Of a stretch of 64,000 nucleotides of DNA, positions 40,622 to 48,763 are shown piece by piece. The notes beneath the pieces were generated by a model. That model saw only the letters and a list, made by a program, of their open reading frames with translations. It was not told where the DNA came from and made no database searches. The stretch spans positions 62,001-126,000 of the forward strand of contig NZ_BMDG01000004.1 in NCBI RefSeq assembly GCF_014635665.1, read 5' to 3'. Both the position numbers and the translations under genes were made by a program. This stretch comes from Isoptericola cucumis (GTDB lineage: Bacteria > Actinomycetota > Actinomycetes > Actinomycetales > Cellulomonadaceae). How positions within the stretch are numbered: the first letter of the stretch is position 1; each line of letters starts with the position of its first letter.

Positions 40622-41379
40622 GCCTTCGGCCCGCCGGCCACGTAGAGCACCTGCCCGGAGACGAAGGACGCCTCCTCGGAGCAGAAGAACGCCGCCGCGG
40701 CAGCGATGTCCTCCGGCTGGCCGACGCGGCCGACCGGGACGTCCTTGGCCGCAGCTGCGTGGAACTCCTCGGGTGTCATGCCGATGCGCTCGGCGGTCGC
40801 GGCGATCATGTCGGTGGCGATGACGCCCGGCGCGATGGCGTTGGCCGTGACGCCGAACTTGCCGAGCTCGATCGCGAGCGTCTTGGTGAAGCCCTGCATC
40901 CCGGCCTTCGCGGCGGAGTAGTTCGCCTGGCCGCGGTTGCCCAGCGCCGAGGTGCTGGACAGGTTGACGACCCGTCCCCAGCCGGCGTCGACCATGTGCT
41001 TCTGCACGGCCCGCGTCACGAGGAAGGCCCCGCGCAGGTGGACCCGCAGGACGTCGTCCCAGTCGTCCTCCGTCATCTTGAACAGCAGGTTGTCGCGCAG
41101 GATGCCGGCGTTGTTGACCAGGATGGTGGGTGCGCCGAGCTCGTCGGTCACGCGGGCGACCGCGGCGGTGACGGCGTCGGCGTCGGTGACGTCCACGCCG
41201 ACGCCGATCGCGCGCCCGCCGCCCGTCGTGATGGCCTCGGCGGTCTCGGCGGCCTGCTCGGCGAGGAGGTCCAGGACGGCGACGGCGTGCCCGTCGGCGG
41301 CGAGCCGGCGGGCCGTCGCGGCGCCGATGCCGCGCGCCCCTCCGGTGACGATCGCGGTGCGGGGCTGGTCGGTGGGCAT
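40618..41379 (-). CDS. FabG-type 3-hydroxyacyl-CoA/3-oxoacyl-ACP dehydrogenase (SDR)
   Basis: 253 residues. TGGARGIGAATAR, VLDLLAEQ (Asp after beta-2), NNAGILRDNLLFKMTEDDWD, VNLSSTSALGNRGQANYSAAKAGM (Ser, Tyr, Lys) and ITVTANAIAPGVIATDM-type FabG signatures. Acting on CoA esters it would oxidise the MaoC product to a 3-oxoacyl-CoA for the thiolase (inference). ATG 41379 has GAGAGGA upstream; operator C lies 93 bp before it. Confidence 0.9.
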   Translation of the reverse strand: MPTDQPRTAIVTGGARGIGAATARRLAADGHAVAVLDLLAEQAAETAEAITTGGGRAIGVGVDVTDADAVTAAVARVTDELGAPTILVNNAGILRDNLLFKMTEDDWDDVLRVHLRGAFLVTRAVQKHMVDAGWGRVVNLSSTSALGNRGQANYSAAKAGMQGFTKTLAIELGKFGVTANAIAPGVIATDMIAATAERIGMTPEEFHAAAAKDVPVGRVGQPEDIAAAAAFFCSEEASFVSGQVLYVAGGPKA

Positions 41380-41468
41380 GCAGTGTCCTCTCGTCGATGA
41401 TGATGCTGGCGCAGCGGTCCGGCGGGCGCGAGTCGAGGCGTGGGCGAGACGTCGTCGTCCGCGAAGGT

Positions 41469-41491
41469 CAGCATACCGACCGCGCGGTATG
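41469..41491 (-). promoter_or_regulatory. Catabolic-regulon operator C with -10, fabG-maoC operon
   Basis: CATACCGACCGCGCGGTATG (41472-41491) is the exact reverse complement of operator B (33977-33996). As at operator B, reading on the transcribed minus strand the palindrome runs into TATGCT (41469-41474). Confidence 0.88.
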
Positions 41492-41620
41492 TTGCAAGGG
41501 AGGTCGGCCTTCCTGAGGGTAGAGGGTCGTGACGCGCGGCGGCCGCGGGGCGGGGCGAGGGCGGGGTGAGGGCCCCCGGCGGGGCGGTGGCGGCCGTCCG
41601 CGAGGGGCTGACCTGCCCGG

Positions 41621-41675
41621 TTGACAGGGTGGTCGTCCCGGACGAAGACTGAGGTTCTTCGAACAGATGTTCGAA
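41621..41675 (+). promoter_or_regulatory. SOS promoter with perfect LexA box for the mutasome operon
   Basis: TTCGAACAGATGTTCGAA (41658-41675) has perfect TTCGAAC/GTTCGAA arms and fits the actinobacterial/Gram-positive LexA consensus (CGAAC-N4-GTTCG). TTGACA (41621-41626) with AAGACT (41645-41650, 18-bp spacer) is a plausible promoter just upstream, so LexA would sit at the start of transcription. Confidence 0.9.
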
Positions 41676-41709
41676 GGCTGACGTCTCAGGTGACCGTCGG
41701 CGCGAGACC

Positions 41710-41734
41710 CACCTCCGGTCCGTGACCGGAGGTG
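41710..41734 (+). other. Strong hairpin in the imuA' 5' leader
   Basis: CACCTCCGGTC and GACCGGAGGTG form an 11-bp perfect stem with loop CGT, between the LexA box and the ATG at 41759. It contains an internal GGAGGTG that would be sequestered. No T-run follows; role unknown. Confidence 0.7.
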
Positions 41735-41758
41735 ACCGGGCACTGCGGGGGGGAGCGT

Positions 41759-42685
41759 ATGACCGTCGTCGTCCCCGACCGTGCGGGCAGCACGACCAGC
41801 ACCGCCGCCCGGCACTCCCGGGCGCTGGCCGCGCTGCGGGCCGCGGAGCTGCGCACGGGCGCCGTGCCGGCCGTCGCGCCGGCCGGCACCACGCCCGTCC
41901 GGGTGCCGGCGGTCCGCGTCCCGGTCGTCCCGGGCCCTGAGGCCCCGCCGACGTCCGGCGCTCCCGGGCGCCCGGGACGGCCGGTCCACCCGGACCTCGC
42001 CGTGCTCCTGCCGGGCGGTGTGCTGCGCGGCGGGTCCACCCTCGCCGTCCGGGGATCGACCACCCTGCTGCTGGCCCTGCTCGCCGGGCCGTCCGCGGAC
42101 GGCGCCTGGGTGGCGTTCGTCGGTGCTCCGACGGTCGGGATGCTCGCGGCCGCCGAGGCGGGGATCGACCTGACCCGCACGGCGCTCGTCCCGCGCCCCG
42201 GGCCGGACTCCCCCCTCGTCCTCGCCGCCCTGCTGGACGGCATGGACGTGGTGGTCGTCGGGCCGCAGGCGGCCCTGTCCGCCGCCGACCGGCGCCGGCT
42301 GACGGCCCGCGCCCGGGAGCGCGACGCCGTCCTGGTGTCCCAGACGCCGTGGCCGGGGGCGCACGTCACCCTGGACGCCCGCGGCGGGTCCTGGTCCGGG
42401 GTCGACCACGGCGGCGGCTGGCTGCGCCGGCGCACCCTGAGCGTGCTGCGCACCGGCCGCGGGGCGGTGGCACGCCCGGTCGAGATCGACGTCGAGGTGC
42501 CGGTACGGGCGGAGGCCGTGGTCCCGGCAGAGACCGCCGCCCAGGAGGTCGCCCAGGACGTCGTTCAGCACGTCGCTCAGGACACCGGGCCTCTCACGGC
42601 CCGCGAGACCCTCGGCGCGGACGGGGCACCCGAGGCGGACGGGCCACGGCCCCCCGGCGGCCGCCCACGGCTGCGGGTGGCCTGA
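41759..42685 (+). CDS. imuA': ImuA'-like protein of the SOS mutasome
   Basis: 308 residues. A low-complexity Ala/Pro/Val N-terminus (about 1-75) precedes a RecA-like degenerate core (HPDLAVLLPGGVLRGGSTLAVRGSTTLLLALLAG; WVAFVGAPTVGMLAAAEAGIDLTRTALVPRPG; VVVVGPQAALSAADRRRLTARARERDAVLV). No Walker A is preserved, as in mycobacterial ImuA'. It acts with ImuB and DnaE2 in damage-induced mutagenic synthesis. ATG 41759 follows a GGGGGGGAG site. Stop overlaps imuB by 1 nt. Confidence 0.82.
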   Translation: MTVVVPDRAGSTTSTAARHSRALAALRAAELRTGAVPAVAPAGTTPVRVPAVRVPVVPGPEAPPTSGAPGRPGRPVHPDLAVLLPGGVLRGGSTLAVRGSTTLLLALLAGPSADGAWVAFVGAPTVGMLAAAEAGIDLTRTALVPRPGPDSPLVLAALLDGMDVVVVGPQAALSAADRRRLTARARERDAVLVSQTPWPGAHVTLDARGGSWSGVDHGGGWLRRRTLSVLRTGRGAVARPVEIDVEVPVRAEAVVPAETAAQEVAQDVVQHVAQDTGPLTARETLGADGAPEADGPRPPGGRPRLRVA

Positions 42686-44358
42686 TGCGCACCGCCGTGC
42701 TCTGGGTGCCGGACTGGCCCGTGGTCGCGGCGCTCGCCGTCGCGGGCCTGGACGCGCACGTCCCGGCCGCGGTGCTGGGCGCACGCTCGCGCGGGGGGTC
42801 GACGGCGGGGCACAGCGTGGTGGCGGTGTCCGCCGTCGCCCGTGCCCAGGGGGTGCGCCGGGGCATGCGCCGCCGGCAGGCGCAGGAGCGCTGCCCCGAG
42901 CTCGCCCTCCTCGACGTCGACGACGCCCGCGACGCCCGGGAGTTCGAGCCGGTCGCCGCGGCGGCCGAGACGGTCGTGGCGGGCCTCGAGGTGGCGCGCC
43001 CGGGGCTGCTGCTGCTGCCTGCCGACGGCGCGGCCCGCTACCACGGCTCGGAGCGGGCGCTCGCCCGCGAGCTCGCGGGCGCCGTGGCGGAGCACACCGG
43101 CTACGAGTGCCAGGTCGGCGTGGCCGACGGGCTGCTCACGGCGGTGCTCGCGGCGCGCCAGGACGCCGTCGTCCCCGCCGGCGAGGCCCGCGCGTTCCTG
43201 GCCGGCCGCCCGGTGGGGGACCTGGTGCACGCGGTCACCGACCCGTCCGGGATCACCGCCGTGCGGGAGGCCGCGAGCCTGTGGTGGCGGCTGGGGCTGC
43301 AGACCCTGGGCGACCTGGCGGCGCTGCCCGCGGCCCAGGTGCGCTCGCGGTTCGGGGACCTCGGCCTCTGGGCGCACCGCCTGGCCTCGGGCCAGGACGT
43401 GCGCCCGCCCGCCCGGCGACGGGTCGAGCCGGAGCTCGTCGTCGCCGAGGAGCTGGACCCGCCCGCGCTGCGCGTCGACGTCGCCACGTTCGCGGCCCGC
43501 CGCCTCGCGGAGCGGCTGCACGGGCTGCTGGCCGCGCGAGGCCTGGCCTGCGGCCGGCTGCGCATCACCGCTCGCACCGAGGACGAGGAGCTCGAGCGGG
43601 TCTGGCGCACGGACGCTGCGGCCGGCGGGATGAGCGCCGCCCGCATCACCGACCGGGTGCGGTGGCAGCTCGAGGGCTGGCTCACGGCGTCGGCGGCCGG
43701 GCGGGGACGCCCCGGTGGGCCGGGCGCCGGGAGCGCCGTCCCCGTCGTCGCGCCGATCGCGCACCTGGCGCTCGCCGCCGAGGAGGTGGCGCCCGCCGGG
43801 GCGCTCCAGCCCCGGCTGTGGGGGCCCGACGCCGGCGAGGACGACCGGGCCCGCCGGGCGCTGGGCCGGGTCCAGGGACTGCTCGGCGGGGACTCCGTCC
43901 TCACGGTCGCGCTGCAGGGCGGCCGGGCCGCGCACGAGCGGGTGCACCTGGTGCCGTTCGGCGAGGACGCCGCCCCCGCCCGCGACCCGGCGCTGCCGTG
44001 GCCCGGGGCGCTGCCCAGCCCGGCCCCCGCCGACCTGCTGCCCGACCCCGCCCCGGCCCGGGTGCTGGACGACGCCGGTCGTGACGTCCTCGTCGACGTC
44101 CGGCTCGCGATGAGCGGCGAGCCGGACGTGGTGACGTGGCTGCCCGGGCTGCCCGGGCAGCCCGGGCAGCCCGGCGCGACGGAGGCCGTGGCACGCCGGG
44201 TCGTGGGCTGGGCGGGGCCGTGGCCGCTCGCCGAGCGGTGGTGGTCCGCCGGCGACGGGAAGCGCCGCGTCTACCTGCAGGTGGTGCTCGACGACGGCCG
44301 CGGGCTCCTGGTCGCGCAGTCCGGCGGCGACTGGCACGTGGAGGCGGTCTATGACTAG
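42685..44358 (+). CDS. imuB: ImuB, catalytically inactive Y-family polymerase
   Basis: 557 residues. The Y-family palm/little-finger layout is present: opening RTAVLWVPDWPVVAALAVAGL, VVAVSAVARAQGVRRGMRRRQAQERCPEL, then GLQTLGDLAALPAAQVRSRFG and a long C-terminal region. The acidic metal ligands of active DinB (opening Asp, then Asp-Glu) are replaced (LWVPDWP; LLPADGAARY), as expected for ImuB, which is an adaptor linking the clamp, ImuA' and DnaE2. A QPGQPG repeat lies near the C-terminus. Overlaps dnaE2 by 8 bp. Confidence 0.9.
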   Translation: MRTAVLWVPDWPVVAALAVAGLDAHVPAAVLGARSRGGSTAGHSVVAVSAVARAQGVRRGMRRRQAQERCPELALLDVDDARDAREFEPVAAAAETVVAGLEVARPGLLLLPADGAARYHGSERALARELAGAVAEHTGYECQVGVADGLLTAVLAARQDAVVPAGEARAFLAGRPVGDLVHAVTDPSGITAVREAASLWWRLGLQTLGDLAALPAAQVRSRFGDLGLWAHRLASGQDVRPPARRRVEPELVVAEELDPPALRVDVATFAARRLAERLHGLLAARGLACGRLRITARTEDEELERVWRTDAAAGGMSAARITDRVRWQLEGWLTASAAGRGRPGGPGAGSAVPVVAPIAHLALAAEEVAPAGALQPRLWGPDAGEDDRARRALGRVQGLLGGDSVLTVALQGGRAAHERVHLVPFGEDAAPARDPALPWPGALPSPAPADLLPDPAPARVLDDAGRDVLVDVRLAMSGEPDVVTWLPGLPGQPGQPGATEAVARRVVGWAGPWPLAERWWSAGDGKRRVYLQVVLDDGRGLLVAQSGGDWHVEAVYD

Positions 44359-47300
44359 CGCCGGCCGGTACGCCGAGCTGCACGCCCACTCGGCGTTCAG
44401 CTTCCTCGACGGGGCGTCCCACCCGGAGGAGCTCGCGGCGGAGGGCGCCCGGCTCGGGCTGGAGGCGCTCGCCCTGACCGACCACGACGGGCTCTACGGC
44501 GTCGTGCGCTTCGCCGAGGCCGCCAGGAAGGTGGGGCTGCCCACGGTCTTCGGCGCCGAGCTGCACCTGCACGCCCCGCAGACGCCGGGCGCCGCCCCGG
44601 GGACGGCCGGCAGCCGGCCCGTGCTGGACCCGCCGACCGGCGTCCCCGACCCGCGGGCCACCCACCTGCTGGTCCTGGCCCGCGGCGCCCAGGGGTACCG
44701 CAACCTGTCCCGGGCGATCGCCACCGCGCACCTGGACGCGGGGGTCAAGGGCAAGGCGCGGTACTCCCACGAGCAGCTCGGCGCCGAGGCGGACGGCGGG
44801 TGGCTGGTGCTCACCGGCTGCCGCAAGGGCGCGGTGCGTCAGGCGCTGACGGCGACCGGCCCGGGCGGGGGCGTGCGGGCGGCGCGGCGCGAGCTCGACC
44901 GGCTCACGGCCGCCTTCGGGCGGGACAACGTCGCCGTCGAGATCACCGCCACCGGCGACCCGCGCGACGCCGACCTGCACGACGCGCTCGCCGACCTGGC
45001 CGCCGCCGCCCGCCTCCCGCTGGTCGCGACGACGAACGCCCACTACGCGCGCCCCCGCGACGCCGACCTCGCCGGGGCGCTCGCCGCGGTGCGGGCGCGC
45101 TCGTCGCTGGACGTCATGGACGGCTGGCTGCCCGGCGGGCCCGTCGCCCACCTGCGCTCCGCCGCCGAGATGCGTGCGCTGCACCGGCGCCACCCGGCGG
45201 CCGTGGAGACGGCGGCGGCGCTCGCGGCCGAGTGCGCCTTCGACCTGCACCTCGTGGCTCCGCGGCTGCCGCCCTACCCGGTGCCGGCGGGCCACGACGA
45301 GGCGTCCTGGCTGCGCGAGCTGGTGCGCCGCGGGGCCACCGAGCGCTACGGGCCCCGGCCCGGCCCGCGAGGGGCGGGGAGCAACGGGGTGGCGAACAAC
45401 GGGACGGGGAACGGCGAGGCGGGCAACGCCGGGGCGTGGGAGCAGATCGACCACGAGCTGCAGGTGATCACCGACCTCGAGTTCCCCGGCTACTTCCTCG
45501 TGGTCTACGACCTCGTGGAGTTCTGCCGGCAGCAGGGGATCCTGTGCCAGGGGCGGGGGAGCGCCGCCAACTCGGCCGTCTGCTACGCGCTCGGCATCAC
45601 CGCGGTCGACGCCGTGAAGCACGGCCTGCTGTTCGAGCGGTTCCTCGCCCCCGAGCGGGACGGGCCGCCGGACATCGACGTCGACATCGAGTCCGGGCGC
45701 CGCGAGGAGGTCATCCAGCACGTCTACGCGAAGTTCGGCCGCAGGCACGCCGCGCAGGTGGCGAACGTCATCTCCTACCGCCCGCGCTCGGCCGTGCGCG
45801 ACGCCGCCCGCGCGCTCGGGTACGACGCCGGCCAGCAGGACGCGTGGAGCAAGTCGATCGAGCGCTGGGGGTCGCTGCGGGGGCCGGACCCGGTCAGCCC
45901 GTCGGCCGACCGGAGGACCAGGGACGCCCGGGCTGCGGCCGGCGCGCCGCCCAGCCGGACGGAGGAGAAGGACGCCCGTCTCGCCGCGCTGTGGGGGCAG
46001 GCCGAGGCGCTGCCCGCTCCGGGGCCACGGGTGACCGACCCCCTCGCGCAGGACGAGGGCGAGGTCCGGCGGGCCGACGACGCCCACGACGTCGTGCCCG
46101 CCCGGCGGCCGCCCTCGGCCGAGGAGGAGGGGCAGATCCCCGACGCCGTGCTCGACCTGGCGGACCGGATGCTGCGCCTGCCCCGCCACCTCGGCATCCA
46201 CTCGGGCGGCATGGTCATGTGCGACCGGCCGGTGGTCGAGGTCTGCCCCGTGGAGTGGGCCCGCATGGAGGGGCGCACCGTGCTGCAGTGGGACAAGGAG
46301 GACTGCGCCGACGCCGGCCTGGTGAAGTTCGACCTGCTCGGGCTCGGGATGCTCACCGCCATCCGGTACGCGTTCGACTCGATCGCCGAGCACACGGGGG
46401 AGCGGCTCACGCTGCACGGCCTGCCGGACGACGACCCGGCGGTGTACGACCTGCTGTGCGCGGCCGACACGGTCGGGGTGTTCCAGGTGGAGTCGCGCGC
46501 GCAGATGGCGACGCTGCCGCGCCTGCGCCCGCGGACGTTCTACGACATCGTCATCGAGGTCGCGCTCATCCGGCCCGGGCCCATCCAGGGCGGGTCCGTG
46601 CACCCGTACATCGAGCGGGCGCGGGGCCGCGAGCCGGTGACCTACCTGCACCCGCTGCTGGAGAGCTCCCTCGGCAAGACCAAGGGTGTGCCGCTGTTCC
46701 AGGAGCAGCTCATGCAGATGGCGATCGACGTCGCGGGGTTCACCGCCAAGGAGTCCGACCAGCTGCGCCGGGCGATGGGTTCCAAGCGGTCGGTCGAGCG
46801 GATGGAGGAGCTGCGCGGCCGGCTCCTGGAGGGGATGCGCAAGAGGGGGGTCGACGATGCCGACGTGCGCGAGCAGATCTACGACAAGCTCAAGGCGTTC
46901 GCGGACTTCGGCTTCCCCGAGTCGCACGCGTACTCGTTCGCCTACCTCGTGTACGCGAGCTCGTGGCTCAAGGTGCACCACCCGGCCGCGTTCTACGCCG
47001 GCCTGCTCGCCGCGCAGCCGATGGGGTTCTACTCGCCGCAGTCGCTGGCCGCCGACGCCCGCCGGCACGGCGTCACCGTGCTGGGCCCGGACGTCAACGC
47101 CTCGGCGGCCCTGGCGCGCGTGGAGCGGGACGAGGGAGCGCCGGCCCCGGGTGCGACCCTCGCCGGCGGGGACCAGGGGTTCGGCCCGGAGCCGGACCCG
47201 GCCCTCGCGGTGCGCCTGGGCCTCGGCGCGGTGCGGGGGATCGGCGCGGAGCTGGCGGAGCGGATCGTCGCCGAGCGGGACACCGACGGCCGGTTCCGCG

Positions 47301-47908
47301 ACCTGCGCGACCTCGCCCGCCGGGTCGGGCTGTCCACGGCCCAGCTCGAGGCGTTGGCCACCGGCGGGGCGACGACGTGCCTCGGCGTCTCGCGGCGCGA
47401 GGCGCTGTGGGCCGCGGGCGCGCTCGGCCAGGAGGGGCCGGGCACGCTGCCGGGCGTGAGCGTCGGGGTGGACGCCCCGGCGCTGCCGGGCATGACGCCG
47501 CTCGAGATCGACGTCGCCGACGCGTGGGCGACGGGGATCACCCCCGGCTCGACCTCCCCGCTCGAGCACGTGCGCGACGGGCTCGAGCAGGCCGGGGTGC
47601 TGACCGTGGCCCAGGTCGTGGCGACCGAGCAGGGGCGCCGGGTCGCGGTCGGCGGGGTGGTCACCCACCGGCAGCGCCCCGGCACCGCCGGCGGCGTCAC
47701 CTTCCTGTCCCTGGAGGACGAGACCGGGCTGCTCAACGTCATCTGCACCGCCGGGCTGTGGCGCCGGTTCACGACCGTCGCCCGCGGTGCCCCGGCGATG
47801 GTCGTGCGGGGACGCGTGGAGAGCGCCGACGGCGCGGTCAACCTGCTCGCCGAGCACCTCGCCCCGTTGCGCCTGCCCGTGGCGACCCGCTCGCGGGACT
47901 TCCGGTGA
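44351..47908 (+). CDS. dnaE2: Error-prone DNA polymerase III alpha subunit DnaE2
   Basis: 1185 residues. The PHP domain is N-terminal (AELHAHSAFSFLDGASHPEELA, LALTDHDGLYGVVRF). The polymerase core has GRGSAANSAVCYALGIT and the catalytic triad PPDIDVDIE (about residue 435), RHAAQVANVISYRPRSAVRDAARALGYDAGQQDAWSK and FQVESRAQMATLPRLRPRTFYDIVIEVALIRPGPIQGG. FPESHAYSFAYLVYASSWLKVHHPAAFYAGLL and a C-terminal OB fold (RVAVGGVVTHRQRPGTAGGVTFLSLEDETGLLNVI) complete it. Translesion synthesis under SOS control with ImuA'/ImuB. Confidence 0.96.
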   Translation: MTSAGRYAELHAHSAFSFLDGASHPEELAAEGARLGLEALALTDHDGLYGVVRFAEAARKVGLPTVFGAELHLHAPQTPGAAPGTAGSRPVLDPPTGVPDPRATHLLVLARGAQGYRNLSRAIATAHLDAGVKGKARYSHEQLGAEADGGWLVLTGCRKGAVRQALTATGPGGGVRAARRELDRLTAAFGRDNVAVEITATGDPRDADLHDALADLAAAARLPLVATTNAHYARPRDADLAGALAAVRARSSLDVMDGWLPGGPVAHLRSAAEMRALHRRHPAAVETAAALAAECAFDLHLVAPRLPPYPVPAGHDEASWLRELVRRGATERYGPRPGPRGAGSNGVANNGTGNGEAGNAGAWEQIDHELQVITDLEFPGYFLVVYDLVEFCRQQGILCQGRGSAANSAVCYALGITAVDAVKHGLLFERFLAPERDGPPDIDVDIESGRREEVIQHVYAKFGRRHAAQVANVISYRPRSAVRDAARALGYDAGQQDAWSKSIERWGSLRGPDPVSPSADRRTRDARAAAGAPPSRTEEKDARLAALWGQAEALPAPGPRVTDPLAQDEGEVRRADDAHDVVPARRPPSAEEEGQIPDAVLDLADRMLRLPRHLGIHSGGMVMCDRPVVEVCPVEWARMEGRTVLQWDKEDCADAGLVKFDLLGLGMLTAIRYAFDSIAEHTGERLTLHGLPDDDPAVYDLLCAADTVGVFQVESRAQMATLPRLRPRTFYDIVIEVALIRPGPIQGGSVHPYIERARGREPVTYLHPLLESSLGKTKGVPLFQEQLMQMAIDVAGFTAKESDQLRRAMGSKRSVERMEELRGRLLEGMRKRGVDDADVREQIYDKLKAFADFGFPESHAYSFAYLVYASSWLKVHHPAAFYAGLLAAQPMGFYSPQSLAADARRHGVTVLGPDVNASAALARVERDEGAPAPGATLAGGDQGFGPEPDPALAVRLGLGAVRGIGAELAERIVAERDTDGRFRDLRDLARRVGLSTAQLEALATGGATTCLGVSRREALWAAGALGQEGPGTLPGVSVGVDAPALPGMTPLEIDVADAWATGITPGSTSPLEHVRDGLEQAGVLTVAQVVATEQGRRVAVGGVVTHRQRPGTAGGVTFLSLEDETGLLNVICTAGLWRRFTTVARGAPAMVVRGRVESADGAVNLLAEHLAPLRLPVATRSRDFR

Positions 47909-47946
47909 GCAAGCCTCGTGTCCGTCCCCCGGCGTACGTTCGCACC

Positions 47947-48657
47947 ATGACCGACCTCCGGGTCGAGCCGGCCACCGCCGACCGGTTCGACGACGTGGCC
48001 GCGCTGCTCAACCCGCGCGGGCGCGACCAGGCGTGCTGGTGCCTGCACTGGCGCCAGCCGGGCGGGTTGCCGCTCGGCCGGCGCGAGGACCATCTGCGCG
48101 AGCTCTGCGGGCGCGCACCCGCTCCGGGCCTCCTCGCCTACCTCGACGAACCGGGCCCCGACGAACCGGGCCCCGACGAACCGGGCCCCGACGAACCGGG
48201 CCCCGACGAACCGGGCCCCGACGAACCGGGCCCCGACGAACCGGGCCCCGACGGCCCCAGCGCCCGCGAGGGCACGCCGGTCGGGTGGGTCGGGTGCGCC
48301 CCGCGCACGGGGGCGCTGAGCCTGCAGCGGTCCCGCGTGCTGCCGCGCGGCGACCCGGGCGAGTGGCCGACGTCGTGGGTGGTGATGTGCTTCGTCGTCC
48401 GGCCCGGGTACCGCCGTCGTGGTGTGGCGCGGGCTCTGCTGCGCGGCGCCGTCGAGTACGCGCGGTCGCAGGGCGGCCGGGTGATCGAGGGGTTCCCGGT
48501 CGAGCCGGAGCCGGGCCGGCGGGTGCCGGTCAGCGCCGCGTTCGTCGGGACGGTGCCGTTGTTCGAGTCGGTCGGCTTCGACCGGGTCGGGGACACCGCC
48601 GCCACCAGCGGCAGGCTGCCCCGGTGGGTGCTGCGGCGCGACCTCACGGACGCCTGA
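47947..48657 (+). CDS. GNAT N-acetyltransferase with DEPGP repeat insertion
   Basis: 236 residues. The opening (LRVEPATADRFDDVAALLNPRGRDQACWCLHWR) and the acetyl-CoA motif VVMCFVVRPGYRRRGVARALLRGAVEYARSQGGRVIEGFPVEPE define a GNAT of the CxxCHW subgroup. An insert of seven perfect DEPGP units (about residues 67-101) lies between the N-terminal strand region and the core sheet and is probably a flexible acidic spacer. TACGTT 6 nt before ATG 47947 indicates a leaderless message. Substrate unknown. Confidence 0.87.
   Translation: MTDLRVEPATADRFDDVAALLNPRGRDQACWCLHWRQPGGLPLGRREDHLRELCGRAPAPGLLAYLDEPGPDEPGPDEPGPDEPGPDEPGPDEPGPDEPGPDGPSAREGTPVGWVGCAPRTGALSLQRSRVLPRGDPGEWPTSWVVMCFVVRPGYRRRGVARALLRGAVEYARSQGGRVIEGFPVEPEPGRRVPVSAAFVGTVPLFESVGFDRVGDTAATSGRLPRWVLRRDLTDA
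48145..48249 (+). repeat. 15-bp minisatellite, seven perfect copies (DEPGP)
   Basis: GACGAACCGGGCCCC is repeated seven times without a mismatch, in frame inside the GNAT gene. Perfect DNA identity, including synonymous positions, points to recent expansion. Confidence 0.95.
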
Positions 48658-48763
48658 CCCCACCCGGCCGGACGGGAGGGTCGTCGACCGCGTTCACCCG
48701 CCCGTCGCCTGCCGGCCGGCGTGGCGCCACGCCGTCGCAAGGCCGCCCGGCGAGGCTCGAGGC

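Larger units (their letters stand above)
41380..41758. other. 379-bp divergent intergenic region: catabolic promoter and SOS promoter
   Basis: Contains, left to right, operator C with a leftward -10 (41469-41491), a GC-rich stretch without an evident gene, a rightward promoter (TTGACA 41621-41626), the LexA box (41658-41675) and a UTR hairpin (41710-41734). No coding signal was found in it. Confidence 0.8.

Noticed and set aside
43901-47857. 1,300-codon minus-strand frame opposite dnaE2
   Set aside because: Composition is Arg/Gly/His-rich with no motif, and the plus strand encodes a complete DnaE2; a shadow frame.
48145-48249. Possible CRISPR-like array
   Set aside because: The units are 15 bp, contiguous and without spacers, and they are in frame with a real gene; it is a minisatellite. 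The same reasoning applies to 54946-54993 and 49912-49947.
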